A stretch of DNA of 64,000 bases from Gluconacetobacter dulcium (GTDB lineage Bacteria > Pseudomonadota > Alphaproteobacteria > Acetobacterales > Acetobacteraceae), in contig NZ_JABEQN010000021.1 of NCBI RefSeq assembly GCF_014174165.1, forward strand, positions 1 to 64,000, read 5' to 3'. How positions within the stretch are numbered: position 1 is the stretch's first letter; each line of letters begins with the position of its first letter. A program made the position numbers and the translations under genes. Below, piece after piece: positions 36,105 through 45,937 of this stretch. A model generated the notes under the pieces. That model had not been told where the DNA came from. It saw only the letters and a list, made by a program, of their open reading frames with translations, and did not search any database.

Positions 36105-38981
36105 TCAGTCGACCACGACTTGAAAGTAGATGCTACGACCGTAATAATCCTTCTCATTGATCCGTTGCAGGTTGGTGCCCTGCACATAGGTGCGATGGGC
36201 ACCGATCAGGTTATCCACCTCGTATTTCAGGCGAATATGGTCGGTGATGTCGTTCCACGCCGCCAGGTCCAGGCTCGTCAGTTCGCCATACCCCACATTC
36301 TCCCAGGGCTGCGACGCGGGGTCTGTCAGATATTTAGGCGTGTAGGACAGTGTCGCCCGCACCGCGCCCCGCATCTGCGGCACATGCCACGTCACGGCAC
36401 CGTTGAAGATATAGTTCGGTTGATCGGGCAACTGGTTCAGCTTGTAAGACCCGCTGGACGACGCATAGATCATCGAGCCGTGCATCCACGTTCCGTTGAC
36501 CGAGATATCGAAACGCTGCCCAAGCGGGCCGCGCAGCCCCTCCTCGACCAGCGACCCTTCCACACCCATCAGCGACGAATTGGTGGCGTTCAGCGGCTGG
36601 GTCACCGATGTCGGCATGCCGTTGATCATCTCATGATCCAGCAGCGTGTAGATATCGTGCTTTATCATCTTGTCGAAATAGGCGACGCTGACGACACCAT
36701 GATTGTGGTTGAAATATTTCTCGACCGACGCATCGAAATTCTGCGCCTGACGTGGCCGCAAGTTCGGATTGCCGCGCGAGAGCGTGCATTCGGTCCCGCC
36801 GCGCTGGTCGTCGCCGCAGGTCATCTTCTGCACCTGCGCGATCTGTGAGGGCATCGGCCGCCCGACGCTCTGGCTGTACGACGCCCGCAGCTTGACCGCG
36901 TAAGGGAAGTCATGAACGAACGTCACCGACGGCAACGGGTGCAGGTAACCGCCATGGTTGGTTCCCATCGCCCCCGTCGCCGTGCCGTTTTCGACCTGCG
37001 GCAGCAGGCTGCTGAAACTGACCGAATCCGCCCGCACGCCGGCGATCAGCAGCGAGTCCCGCCATTTGTAGTGCAGTGACAGATACCCGTCGATCAACTG
37101 CTCCCGATAGCGATAGAACGATTCCAGCGTATCGTTCCGGCTGGTGGCCACGTCCAGCTTCTGCCTGGCCCAGGGGAATTTCCCCATATCGATCCAGGGC
37201 AGTGTATAGTGCGAGCCCGGCGGCACGAAATTCGGAAAATACATATAGTCCGAGGCATCGCCGCCCGCGACGTAATCCTCATAGTTCATCTGGTCCGTCA
37301 CGTTCAGCGTCCGCCACTCGAAGCCGGTGGCCAGACCGAATCCATGCACGTTCGGTCCGATATTGCGCGTATAGTCCAGCCTGACATTCGTCACGCCCTC
37401 CCGCGCCTTGTCGTGATAGCGCTGGATCTGGCTCAGATTGTATTTCATCGCCCGCAGCTTGTCAGGGTCGCTGACGCTGGGCATCGACGCGAAATCGTCC
37501 TTGATGGTATAATCGGCATAAAGCGGGTAGAGCCCCTGCTTTTTCGGATAGGCATAGGCCGTCAGGCGCGGCTGGTAATTCTGGTAATCCTCCCAGGTAT
37601 AACCAACCTTCAGCTTGAGGGCCGAGATATTGTCATGCCAGCCCACGTCGCCCAGCACGCCGCTGCTGTCGCTCTGCCAGCGGTCGCGCCGAACATAGCT
37701 CGACGAGCGATAGACCAGTTCCCGCCCGCTGGTCGGCGTCTGATCCCATATCTGCGGGTTGTCCAGCAGAAGATAGGTGTGGTTCATCGTGGAATGTTCC
37801 CACCGCTCATAGGTATATCCCATCAGCGACGTGCTCCACCCCGAATCGTGGGGCCGCCATTCCAGCCGTCCCGACCCACCCAAATTCGTGATCGAATTGG
37901 AATAATTTCCGTATTCGATGTCCTGCGGCGCCTCCAGGCCGTTCCATCCCAGGGCGCGGCTGGGAATGTTGTTACTCTCCCCGCCTACCGGCAATCCCTT
38001 GTCGTCGTAGAAATAGCTGTCCGTCTGCCAGTTCTTGTAGGAATTGCGCACACGGTTCTGGTAGCGCATGGAAACGATGATGCCGAACTCTTTGTCCTTG
38101 CCGAACCGATCGGACAGAACGCCCTTCGCACCTTGCGCCAGATGGCCCGCCTGCCCCGGCACACGGTTGGCGCCGGCAGCCCCCTTGTAGGTGTTGTAGA
38201 CACCGTAGGCGGTGAAATATTTGTACAGCCCCTTGTAGTCGAAGGCACTGCGCGGCGTCATGTCGATGACCGCGCCGATCGCCCCACCATCCTGCTCGGC
38301 GGTAAACGTCTTGTAGATATCGTCCTCGCCCGTCAATTCTCCGGGTATGTTCTGAAGATTGACGCGGCGTGTCCCGCCGCCGTTGTCCCCGATCGTCGCC
38401 AGCGTGATTCCGTTCAGCGTCGTCTGGTTCAGATCGGGCGAAATACCCCGCACACTCACGAAACGCGGCTCGTCGCCATCCTGAATGCCCGTCACACCGG
38501 GCAGCAGAACCAGCAGGTCGGCGACCGAGGACGCCCCGCCACCCAGGCTCGACGTATCGTTATAAGCGATGCTGTCGACAAGAACGTCCGAATTCCGCTT
38601 CCTGGTCACGACCGAGCGGTGGCCGATCACGTCGAGCTGTTCTTCATCGCGCACATGAGACACCGCCTTCGGTGCCACAGGCTTCCGGCGGATCACCGCA
38701 TCACGGCCGTTGAACTCGCCAACGACCAGCGCCGAACCCGCCAGCATGGCCGACAGCGCGGCCCTGTCATCCATGACGCCCTTTACAGCATGCACTCTGA
38801 TATTTTCCGCGTTCTGCCCGTTCGCAATCACGCCGATCCCGGTGGCCTTCTGATAGAGGGCGAGCGCGGCGGGCAGGCTCGTCGCCGGGATATCGAAAAC
38901 ATGCGTCGCAGCCAGCACCGGATGTGACGATATCGTTGTACCAAGCAGAAGCCCCGAAACCAGGACAGTCGAACGACGCAT
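36105..38981 (-). CDS. TonB-dependent receptor with N-terminal STN signalling domain
   Basis: A 958-residue outer-membrane transducer. A signal peptide (MRRSTVLVSGLLLGTT, cleavage after VLAA) is followed by a secretin/TonB short N-terminal domain (about 28-100; FDIPATSLPAALALYQKATG), the part that contacts FecR. Then comes a plug domain (with LVLLPGVTGIQDGDEPRFV) and a C-terminal beta-barrel ending in a short aromatic strand (IYFQVVVD). The start at 38981 has GGAGG 11 bases upstream. The FecI/FecR genes are divergent next to it, so the receptor probably signals its own induction by its ligand. The ligand is unidentified. Confidence 0.9.
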   Translation of the reverse strand: MRRSTVLVSGLLLGTTISSHPVLAATHVFDIPATSLPAALALYQKATGIGVIANGQNAENIRVHAVKGVMDDRAALSAMLAGSALVVGEFNGRDAVIRRKPVAPKAVSHVRDEEQLDVIGHRSVVTRKRNSDVLVDSIAYNDTSSLGGGASSVADLLVLLPGVTGIQDGDEPRFVSVRGISPDLNQTTLNGITLATIGDNGGGTRRVNLQNIPGELTGEDDIYKTFTAEQDGGAIGAVIDMTPRSAFDYKGLYKYFTAYGVYNTYKGAAGANRVPGQAGHLAQGAKGVLSDRFGKDKEFGIIVSMRYQNRVRNSYKNWQTDSYFYDDKGLPVGGESNNIPSRALGWNGLEAPQDIEYGNYSNSITNLGGSGRLEWRPHDSGWSTSLMGYTYERWEHSTMNHTYLLLDNPQIWDQTPTSGRELVYRSSSYVRRDRWQSDSSGVLGDVGWHDNISALKLKVGYTWEDYQNYQPRLTAYAYPKKQGLYPLYADYTIKDDFASMPSVSDPDKLRAMKYNLSQIQRYHDKAREGVTNVRLDYTRNIGPNVHGFGLATGFEWRTLNVTDQMNYEDYVAGGDASDYMYFPNFVPPGSHYTLPWIDMGKFPWARQKLDVATSRNDTLESFYRYREQLIDGYLSLHYKWRDSLLIAGVRADSVSFSSLLPQVENGTATGAMGTNHGGYLHPLPSVTFVHDFPYAVKLRASYSQSVGRPMPSQIAQVQKMTCGDDQRGGTECTLSRGNPNLRPRQAQNFDASVEKYFNHNHGVVSVAYFDKMIKHDIYTLLDHEMINGMPTSVTQPLNATNSSLMGVEGSLVEEGLRGPLGQRFDISVNGTWMHGSMIYASSSGSYKLNQLPDQPNYIFNGAVTWHVPQMRGAVRATLSYTPKYLTDPASQPWENVGYGELTSLDLAAWNDITDHIRLKYEVDNLIGAHRTYVQGTNLQRINEKDYYGRSIYFQVVVD

Positions 38982-39263
38982 TGCGATGGAACCTCCGGCA
39001 GAAAAGAGCGTGCATGCAGGAAGACGCGCACCGGCCCCACATCCCCTCCCCGCGGTTCCCCGCAAATTCGTTAAAGATTCGCGTCTTCAATATTTCATTT
39101 TTATTACACGCATTACGAAACGAACAGAAAAGCGCCACTGACACACATTTCCCTCCGCCTCCCCCATGCCATGCGGATCAAGATCATCCCCGGGCGCTCT
39201 TTACGCCATCGCATGATGCTGTCACGACACCGGGCGTCTTCATCAGGGGAAGTCCGAATCACC

Positions 39264-39902
39264 GTGCGCGCAGACAGCGGAAACCATGCCGGCGAAACGC
39301 GGCCCGACCTTCCCGACGACAGCCGGCTCTCCTGGATCGTCGACGATGTCCTGCCGCACGAAGGCGCGATCCGGCGATGGCTGCGGCGCTTCCCGCTGGT
39401 CGGCACAAGCGCCGAGGACATCATCCAGGAATGCTATGCCCGCCTCTGCGCCTCCAATCCGGGGGACATCCGCGACGGGCGCTCCCTCTTCTTCCACTGC
39501 GCCCGCAACCTGGTGATCGAATCGGCACGCAGGGCGAATATCCATTACCTGGACCGCGACCTGGACTGGGACACAGCCGATATCGCGGACGCCGCCCCCT
39601 CGCCGGAACGGATCGCCGCGGGCCGGCAGGAAATGGACCATCTCAAGGCGGGCATGCTCAAATTGCCGGCGCTCTGCCGCGATGTATTCGTTCTAAAAAA
39701 GATATACGGCTTGACCTATACGCAGATTGCACAAAAACTTCGGATTTCGGAACGTTCGGTAGAACGACAGATTGCCAACGGCCTGGCCCGCCTCGCGTCC
39801 CACGCCGGCAGCGATCGACGTATCGAAAGAGCGCCCGAAGCGGTCAGGCGCAAGCCGATCTCCCTACCCGACAGCAAACGCCAGGCAGGTGATCGCCAGT
39901 GA
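39264..39902 (+). CDS. ECF sigma factor (FecI-like)
   Basis: An RNA polymerase sigma factor of about 212 residues. Region 2 contains SAEDIIQECYARLC, and region 4 shows the helix-turn-helix LTYTQIAQKLRISERSVERQI. A GTG at 39264 is preferred because AGGGGAAG lies 11 bases upstream; ATG codons at 39171 and 39213 are in frame but have no ribosome-binding site. It is followed by a FecR gene overlapping its stop and stands divergent from the TonB receptor, the canonical cell-surface signalling layout. It probably transcribes the receptor gene. Confidence 0.9.
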   Translation: MRADSGNHAGETRPDLPDDSRLSWIVDDVLPHEGAIRRWLRRFPLVGTSAEDIIQECYARLCASNPGDIRDGRSLFFHCARNLVIESARRANIHYLDRDLDWDTADIADAAPSPERIAAGRQEMDHLKAGMLKLPALCRDVFVLKKIYGLTYTQIAQKLRISERSVERQIANGLARLASHAGSDRRIERAPEAVRRKPISLPDSKRQAGDRQ

Positions 39903-40864
39903 GCGAAGAGAGCGGGCCACCAGAATGCCCCCGACCCGACGCACGGACCGAACAGGCGGGGCGCTGGGTCGCGGCCCAGGATCGCGGGCACCTGTCGCCA
40001 TCCGAACAGGCACGCTTCGACAGATGGCTGAAGCATGACAGCCGCAATGTCGGCGCCTATGTCCGCGCCCAGGCCATCTACCGCGCACTGAACTACACGA
40101 CGGCCGAAGCGCCCCTCCTGCGGGAGGTCGCGCGGCCACGCGCCCCGTCCGTCGGCCGACGGCACCTATTCGCCGGCGCCGCGGCCGCCTGCGCAGCCGG
40201 CCTCGTCGCCGGGGCCATCCCGCCCGACCGCGTCACGCTGCTGCGCCGCGAGCAGGAATCGCCCAGGCGCTACGCGTGGCAGGATGCCATCGTCACGCTG
40301 GATGCGCTCTCGGCCGCGTACGTGCCCGCTTCCGCGCGCACCGGGCGGGGCATCCGCGTGCTGTCGGGGCGCATCGGCGTGCAGGCGGCGCGGGCGACGG
40401 CGCGCGTCTCGGTGGGGCGGTTCGTGTTCCAGGCAGCCGATGCCGATTTCGACCTGGCGCTCGACGCCGCGCGCCCCACCCTGGTCGCCTATCGGGGGGC
40501 CATCGGCGTTTCCAACGGCAGCCTGCACACGGTGCTGCAAGGGCCGGCGATCTATCACCTGCCGGGCGACGACGCGCCCGACCAGACGACGTTCATCCCC
40601 CACCCGCTCTCCGCAACCGGGATTCTGAGCAGCCGCGCGTGGCGCGAGGCCCAGGCAGTTCTCAGCAATACGCCCGTCGCCGAGGCCGCCGCCCAGTTCA
40701 GCCGCTATTCCCGCACCAGGATCGAAATCACGAACGACCGCGTTGCCCGCAACCGCGTCACGGGCAGCTTCGATCTGCTGCGCCCCGCCGATTTCGCCCG
40801 CTCCGTGCAAAGGCTCCTCGGCTGCCACCTCTCGGAATCGGGCGGCCGTCTGATCCTGTCCTAG
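39899..40864 (+). CDS. FecR-family anti-sigma regulator
   Basis: A 321-residue inner-membrane regulator. The N-terminal cytoplasmic part (about 1-75, AGRWVAAQDRGHLSPSEQARFDRWL) is the DUF4880 sigma-binding domain. A membrane segment is near residue 85-105 (HLFAGAAAACAAGLVAGAI), followed by the FecR domain (about 120-225), then a C-terminal STN-like segment (RVTGSFDLLRPADFARSVQRL). The GTG start overlaps the sigma gene TGA, so the pair is translationally coupled. It would be released or degraded on receptor binding of ligand. Confidence 0.9.
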   Translation: MSEESGPPECPRPDARTEQAGRWVAAQDRGHLSPSEQARFDRWLKHDSRNVGAYVRAQAIYRALNYTTAEAPLLREVARPRAPSVGRRHLFAGAAAACAAGLVAGAIPPDRVTLLRREQESPRRYAWQDAIVTLDALSAAYVPASARTGRGIRVLSGRIGVQAARATARVSVGRFVFQAADADFDLALDAARPTLVAYRGAIGVSNGSLHTVLQGPAIYHLPGDDAPDQTTFIPHPLSATGILSSRAWREAQAVLSNTPVAEAAAQFSRYSRTRIEITNDRVARNRVTGSFDLLRPADFARSVQRLLGCHLSESGGRLILS

Positions 40865-40917
40865 CAGGCTGTCGGGTTGGGCGTTGCGGTCGTGATGAGT
40901 GACGAAGACACCGGCGT

Positions 40918-41208
40918 TTACGCGGCGGTCAGTCGGGCGATCCTGCGGCAATTGTATGCGAGGGCGACGAGGGCTTTTGCCGGGTCCTTTTGGAGCCTGG
41001 TCTTCATATCCAGACGCCAGCGTTCGGTGATCCGACGCGGTTCATTGGGTGGCGGCTCTGGCCGGAAATCATAAGAGCGCCGATCCATGGGGCGTCCGAT
41101 GGCAACCAGCGGGTCCACGCCCCTGGCCTGCAATGTTTCGACGGCCTTGCGACTGGCGAAGCCCGTATCGGCGAGGACGGTTCGCGGCAGACCGATCCTT
41201 CCCTCCAT
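40918..41208 (-). pseudogene. transposase remnant (DDE type, IS1182-like)
   Basis: A minus-strand frame of about 97 residues reading RTVLADTGFASRKAVETLQA, then GVDPLVAIGRPMDRRSYDFRP and MKTRLQKDPAKALVALAYN. Phrases such as LADTGFASRKAVETL and the later ALAYNCRRIARL belong to the C-terminal half of IS1182-type transposases, but the central VEPVFG-like segment is missing between DP and AK, so an internal deletion has occurred. The N-terminal half is absent. It lies directly after the FecR gene and is best read as a dead IS fragment. Confidence 0.6.
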
Positions 41209-41385
41209 TGACCTTACCCCCTGGCACGAACCGGAAACTCCAGGGTCAAGGAATATGCGGGAGCTTATAACCTCTGAAGACGAACCACGTCCCGCGATAA
41301 GCCGACATACTGCTTTCCCCGCATAACTGCCGTCCCTGCTGTCACCCCACACAAGTGGTCGGGGCTTTCACCCCGCCCCACCCCA

Positions 41386-42906
41386 TCAACCAATATCGAA
41401 CGTAACACCCTGCGCCAGAGGCAGCGTGCGGCCATAATTGATCGCATTCGTCTGCCGCCGCATATAGGCCCGCCAGGCATCCGATCCGGATTCCCGGCCA
41501 CCACCGGTCTCCTTCTCACCACCAAAGGCGCCACCGATTTCCGCACCGGACGGCCCCATATTGACGTTCGCAATCCCGCAATCCGACCCCGCGCCAGAAA
41601 GGAACTGCTCGATCTCCCGCAGGTCATTGCCGAAGATGGAGGAAGACAGCCCCTGCGGCACGTCGTTCTGCAACGCGATGGCGTCCTCCAGGTCACGATA
41701 TTTCAGAACATACAGAATCGGCGCAAAGGTTTCCTCACGCACCGGCCCAACCTGCCCCGGCATTTCCACCAGCGCGGGGCGCGCATAGAACGACCCGCCC
41801 CCGTTCACATCGACCCGCTCGCCACCATGCACGATGCCACCATGTGCCGCCGCATCACGCAGGCTGGCCTGCATCGCCTCAAACGCGGCCCTGTCGATCA
41901 ACGGCCCCACCAGCGCGTCACTCTCAATCGGGCTCCCAACGGAAATGCGCTGATAAACCTGCGCCAGACGCGGCACCAGCGCGTCATAGACGCTTTCATG
42001 CACGATCAGCCGGCGCAACGTGGTGCAGCGCTGCCCCGCCGTCCCCATCGCACCAAACGCCACGGCGCGCAGCGTCAGTTCCAGATCGGCCGACGGCGTA
42101 ACGATCGAGGCATTGTTCCCACCCAGTTCCAGGATCGACTTGCCGAAGCGCCGCGCCACCCGCTCGCCGACAACGCGCCCCATACGGGTCGACCCCGTCG
42201 CCGAAACCACCGGCACCCGCGCATCCGCCACCAGCAATTCACCGATCTCCCGGCCGCCGATCAGCAGCGTGCCAAGATCGGCCGGCGCGTCATCACCAAA
42301 CCGCGCCACCGCACGCTCGAACAGCGCCTGCACCGCCAACGCGGTCAGCGGCGTCTTCTCCGACGGCTTCCACACCACCGGGTCGCCGCAGACAAACGCC
42401 AGCGCCGCGTTCCACGACCACACCGCCACAGGAAAATTGAACGCCGAAATCACCCCGACCACCCCCGCCGGATGCCACTGCTCCGTCAGTCGGTGATCCG
42501 GCCGCTCCGACTGGATCGTCAGGCCATAAAGCTGCCGCGACAGCCCAACCGCAAAATCGCAGATATCGATCATTTCCTGGACCTCGCCGAGCCCCTCGGA
42601 CACGACCTTGCCCACTTCCAGCGTCACGAGCCGGCCCAGCGCCACCTTGCTGGCCCGCAATTCCTCACCCAGCAGACGCACCAGTTCGCCACGACGCGGC
42701 GCAGGCACCCGGCGCCAGGTCTTGAAAGCCTCCGCAGCCGCGCCGATGGTACGGCGCGCGTCATCCGCTGTCGTCTCGACCACCCGCGCAATCTCCTCGC
42801 CGGTCACCGGCGAGCGCACGGCCAGCGTCCCGCCCGTGAACCGCGCGGCCGGCACGCCCAGACCCACCAGCAGGTCGTGCACCTCGGAAGCTATCAGGTT
42901 TGTCAT
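41386..42906 (-). CDS. amaB: L-piperidine-6-carboxylate / alpha-aminoadipate semialdehyde dehydrogenase
   Basis: A 506-residue ALDH7-like aldehyde dehydrogenase. The catalytic Glu region is SILELGGNNASIV and the nucleophilic Cys is in GTAGQRCTTLRRLIV. NAD binding is in VGVISAFNFPVAVWSWNAAL. The ALDH7/AmaB type oxidises piperideine-6-carboxylate (aminoadipate semialdehyde) to alpha-aminoadipate. The assignment is supported by the neighbours: amaA-like oxidase and hglS upstream, as in Pseudomonas putida. An AT-rich repeat separates it from amaA. The start at 42906 is preceded by a GAAGAG. Confidence 0.85.
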   Translation of the reverse strand: MTNLIASEVHDLLVGLGVPAARFTGGTLAVRSPVTGEEIARVVETTADDARRTIGAAAEAFKTWRRVPAPRRGELVRLLGEELRASKVALGRLVTLEVGKVVSEGLGEVQEMIDICDFAVGLSRQLYGLTIQSERPDHRLTEQWHPAGVVGVISAFNFPVAVWSWNAALAFVCGDPVVWKPSEKTPLTALAVQALFERAVARFGDDAPADLGTLLIGGREIGELLVADARVPVVSATGSTRMGRVVGERVARRFGKSILELGGNNASIVTPSADLELTLRAVAFGAMGTAGQRCTTLRRLIVHESVYDALVPRLAQVYQRISVGSPIESDALVGPLIDRAAFEAMQASLRDAAAHGGIVHGGERVDVNGGGSFYARPALVEMPGQVGPVREETFAPILYVLKYRDLEDAIALQNDVPQGLSSSIFGNDLREIEQFLSGAGSDCGIANVNMGPSGAEIGGAFGGEKETGGGRESGSDAWRAYMRRQTNAINYGRTLPLAQGVTFDIG

Positions 42907-42943
42907 CGTCTCTTCGCTTTCTCTCTTCATGCGTCTGGTCTCT

Positions 42944-43040
42944 GTTCTTTTTTGAAAAAAAGAACCAAAAAACTTTTGATTCGTTCTGGAATCTTGTGCA
43001 GGGCACACGCGATGTTCCCAAACCGATAAAAGTTTTTTCT
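42944..43040. repeat. AT-rich palindromic intergenic repeat, copy 2
   Basis: Related to the element at 1097-1217: the left hairpin GTTCTTTTTT (42944-42953) pairs with AAAAAAGAAC (42956-42965), then CAAAAAACTTTTGATTCG, a variable middle, and CCGATAAAAGTTTTTTCTTC at the right. The right hairpin is lost, so the copy is truncated at that end. It sits between the amaA stop and amaB start, in the same operonic position as copy 1 (between the stop of one gene and start of the next). Confidence 0.7.
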
Positions 43041-43044
43041 TCCC

Positions 43045-44340
43045 CTACAGTCGCGCCGTCACAAGATGCACGGCGGCCGAGCCATATTCATACATCGCCT
43101 CCCGCGCCCGCCGGGCACGAGCCGGAACCGCCCTGGTCACCGGCAACGGCAATTCCGCCTCAGATACCACGCCCCGCGCGAAATCCGCCAGCACGCGGCC
43201 GAACACCGTGCCCGGCGCAATGCCCCGTCCGTTATAACCGCTGATGGATACGACATTCTCCGCCAACAGATGCAGGCGCGGCAGATCATCGACCGTCATG
43301 CCGATGCTGCCGAACCATTCACTCTCGAACCCGACGCCCGCAAGCTGCGGATAGATCCGCGCCAGCGCGCGCGAAGCCCATTGCCGATGCACAGCCAACC
43401 CCGTCCCCCGCAACGCCCCCACGCTACCGATCACCAGACGCCCTGCCCGATCAAGCCGGAAGGACGTCAGCACCTCCTTCGTATCCCAAGCCCCCTGCTT
43501 CTTCGGCAGTACGGAACGCAATTGCGCCGCATCCAGCGGTACGGTGGCAATGTTGAAATAAGGCAGATGAATCAGCTCCTCCCTGATCTCGGGCCACAAT
43601 CCACCGATATCGGCATGCGTATAGGCATTGGTCGCCACGATCACCTTCGGCGCCCGCACACTGCCCGCCTCGGTTCGCAACCGCCACCAACCACCCTCCT
43701 GCCGGGCAGAGACAACCGGGCTGGCAGTATGAACCCGCGCCCCCGCCACCAACGCCGCCCCCGCCAGACCGCGCGCATAAGCCAGCGGCTGGATCGTGCC
43801 GGCCCGTGCATCCAGCAGCGCCCCTTCATACACACCGCTGCCGACCATCTCCCGCGTCTCACCAGGGTCCAGCAGCCGCACCGGCGCGCCCAGGCGCCGC
43901 CACTGGCGCTCCCGCTCCTTCAGGCTAGCGAGCCCCGCACGCCCGACCCCACAATGCAGCGTGCCGACATGCTCGGCCTCACAGGCGATGCCATGGCGCG
44001 CAACGAGATCGAACACCACGGACGGCGCATCCCCCAGCAACCGAAGAATTCGCGGACCATGCACCGGCCCCAACCCCTCGATCACATCCTCGGGCATGAC
44101 CCACAGCCCGGCATTGACCAGCCCGACATTCCGCCCGGACCCGCCGAACCCGACCTCCTCCGCCTCCAGCACCACCACCGAAACCCCGGCCGAAGCCAGA
44201 TGCAGCGCCGCCGAAAGGCCGGTATAACCCGCACCGACAATGGCGACATCGGCCTCCACGTCCCCGGCCAGCGCCACGGTGGCAGGCGCGGGCGGCGCAG
44301 ACAGTTCCCACAATCCATGACTACGCAAATCGTTTCTCAT
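43045..44340 (-). CDS. amaA: FAD-dependent oxidoreductase, probable L-pipecolate oxidase
   Basis: A 431-residue DAO-type flavoprotein. The FAD motif VAIVGAGYTGLSAALHL is at residue 33, and GFGGSGRNVGLVNAGLW follows. The C-terminal SISGYNGRGIAPGTVFG closes the FAD site. Family members oxidise amino acids or imino acids. With amaB and hglS in the same operon, L-pipecolate oxidation to piperideine-6-carboxylate is the best guess. The gene lies 42 bases from hglS upstream. It could also be a glycine- or putrescine-type oxidase; substrate specificity is inferred only from context. Confidence 0.82.
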   Translation of the reverse strand: MRNDLRSHGLWELSAPPAPATVALAGDVEADVAIVGAGYTGLSAALHLASAGVSVVVLEAEEVGFGGSGRNVGLVNAGLWVMPEDVIEGLGPVHGPRILRLLGDAPSVVFDLVARHGIACEAEHVGTLHCGVGRAGLASLKERERQWRRLGAPVRLLDPGETREMVGSGVYEGALLDARAGTIQPLAYARGLAGAALVAGARVHTASPVVSARQEGGWWRLRTEAGSVRAPKVIVATNAYTHADIGGLWPEIREELIHLPYFNIATVPLDAAQLRSVLPKKQGAWDTKEVLTSFRLDRAGRLVIGSVGALRGTGLAVHRQWASRALARIYPQLAGVGFESEWFGSIGMTVDDLPRLHLLAENVVSISGYNGRGIAPGTVFGRVLADFARGVVSEAELPLPVTRAVPARARRAREAMYEYGSAAVHLVTARL

Positions 44341-44382
44341 CGCCGTGCTCTTCCTCTACCCGATGCCCTCAACGACCGTCAT

Positions 44383-45750
44383 TCACGCAACCGCCGTGCT
44401 CCGCAGAGCATCCCGAATATCGGCAATGGATCGGTCCTGAAGGCCCGCATACAGCGCGCATTCATCCAGAACTTCCGCTCCCAGAGCAGTCTCGAACCCC
44501 GCGCGATCGGCGCTAACCGCATAATCCGCGCCACTCTCGCCACCCAGATTGGAGCGGAAAATCCCCGCGGCACTCACCGGCAGAAAATCCTCGTAGGTTA
44601 TCGGGGTCGCCACGACCACGCCCGCACGCACCATGTCTTCGATCGGCGCGTCGGCCGAAAAGCCGGGCGGCAGGGTGGCGGCGCCCGCCAGATCGTACCG
44701 GAAATAGGCCAGTTCCTGGCCGCGCAACGCGTCCTCGGTATCGGGAAACTGCATGAAGGCCCGTTCCAGCCGCACCCCATACGGCACATCCTTCGGCCCG
44801 TCGTCCCGCGCGGCGCGCAACAGGCGATCGTACAGCGCCCGCCCTTTCGGGGTCAGGGCCACACCGCGCTGCTCGATCTCGCCAAAACGGGCGGTATGGC
44901 ATCCATCCTCACCCGCATAGCCCTCACCGAGGAACAAGATCGGTTCCTCCAACGCCGCGAAACTGGTCTGCCGCAGCAGGATCGGGCACGCCCGGCGCGG
45001 CGGTCCCTCGATCACATCCTTGGCCCGCATGCCATAGGACGGCATTTCAGCCTGCGCCGCATCGATATCCAGCGTGCGGGGCGTCAGATGGTTGATATGC
45101 GGCCCCTTGAAGCACACCACATCCGCGATCAGCCGATGCGCATCGTGCAGGCGGCGATAGGTCGCGGCACTGACCGTCGCCTCGCGATGCCACCGAAAAG
45201 TTTCCAACGCCTCGCGAACAAACAGGTCCGCCTGCGCGTCCGCAAGGCCACCCTCCTCCTCCCACTGCCCGATCAGCGCCAGCACGCCGGGCGTGAAAAT
45301 CCGCCGCGCCGCCAGAATGCGCTCGGCCTCCGCCCGCAGTTCGACATCCGCAATCAGGTCCAGCCGCAGCAGCGACGTAAAGACGCGGAACGGATTACGG
45401 CCCAACGCCAATTCATCGACCGGCCGAAACGCGGTGGAATGCACCGGAATCCCGGCAACCGAGAGATCGTAATACCCCACCGGCACCATGCCCATCACGG
45501 CGAACAGCCGACGCATGGTGGCCAGTTCCGTCGCCGTACCCAGCCGGATCGCGCCATGCCGTTCCACATCCAGCCGCGCCAGCGATCCGGTCGCCTCCAG
45601 CCGGGCCTTCAAAGCCGGGTCATCCTGCAGAACCCGCGCATTCACCCGCGCGACCAGTTCCGTCAGTGCGCCGTATTGCGGCACTTCCTGGCGATACATG
45701 TCCGACATCGCCCGCGCGAAACGGGTCCGGATCTCATCCGCGCCGATCAT
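44383..45750 (-). CDS. hglS: 2-oxoadipate dioxygenase/decarboxylase (DUF1338)
   Basis: A 455-residue iron enzyme of the HglS/YdcJ (DUF1338) family that turns 2-oxoadipate into D-2-hydroxyglutarate. The metal and substrate residues of P. putida HglS fit by position: His65 and Arg69 in ERHGAIRLGT, His221 in GPHINHLTPRT, and Glu291 in HTARFGEIEQRG. An ATG at 45750 (MIGADEIRTR) is chosen; the frame is open a little further. It is first in the minus-strand operon hglS-amaA-amaB and is divergent from a LysR gene. It provides the missing step that links pipecolate-derived aminoadipate to central metabolism. Confidence 0.9.
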   Translation of the reverse strand: MIGADEIRTRFARAMSDMYRQEVPQYGALTELVARVNARVLQDDPALKARLEATGSLARLDVERHGAIRLGTATELATMRRLFAVMGMVPVGYYDLSVAGIPVHSTAFRPVDELALGRNPFRVFTSLLRLDLIADVELRAEAERILAARRIFTPGVLALIGQWEEEGGLADAQADLFVREALETFRWHREATVSAATYRRLHDAHRLIADVVCFKGPHINHLTPRTLDIDAAQAEMPSYGMRAKDVIEGPPRRACPILLRQTSFAALEEPILFLGEGYAGEDGCHTARFGEIEQRGVALTPKGRALYDRLLRAARDDGPKDVPYGVRLERAFMQFPDTEDALRGQELAYFRYDLAGAATLPPGFSADAPIEDMVRAGVVVATPITYEDFLPVSAAGIFRSNLGGESGADYAVSADRAGFETALGAEVLDECALYAGLQDRSIADIRDALRSTAVA

Positions 45751-45937
45751 TCCGATCTTTTCCACCACACGTTCCCCACCCTGTCGGGCACCACTGGCGC
45801 GGCCCACCTATTATTCTGATTCCACATCATTCGCGACGCCGCCCCGCCTTTCAAACGATAAAGGAAACTGACATCATGCGAATCTGGAATGACCCGCCCA
45901 TCCCGCGGCGGCTCCCCCTTCACTCCCACGGGCTGAC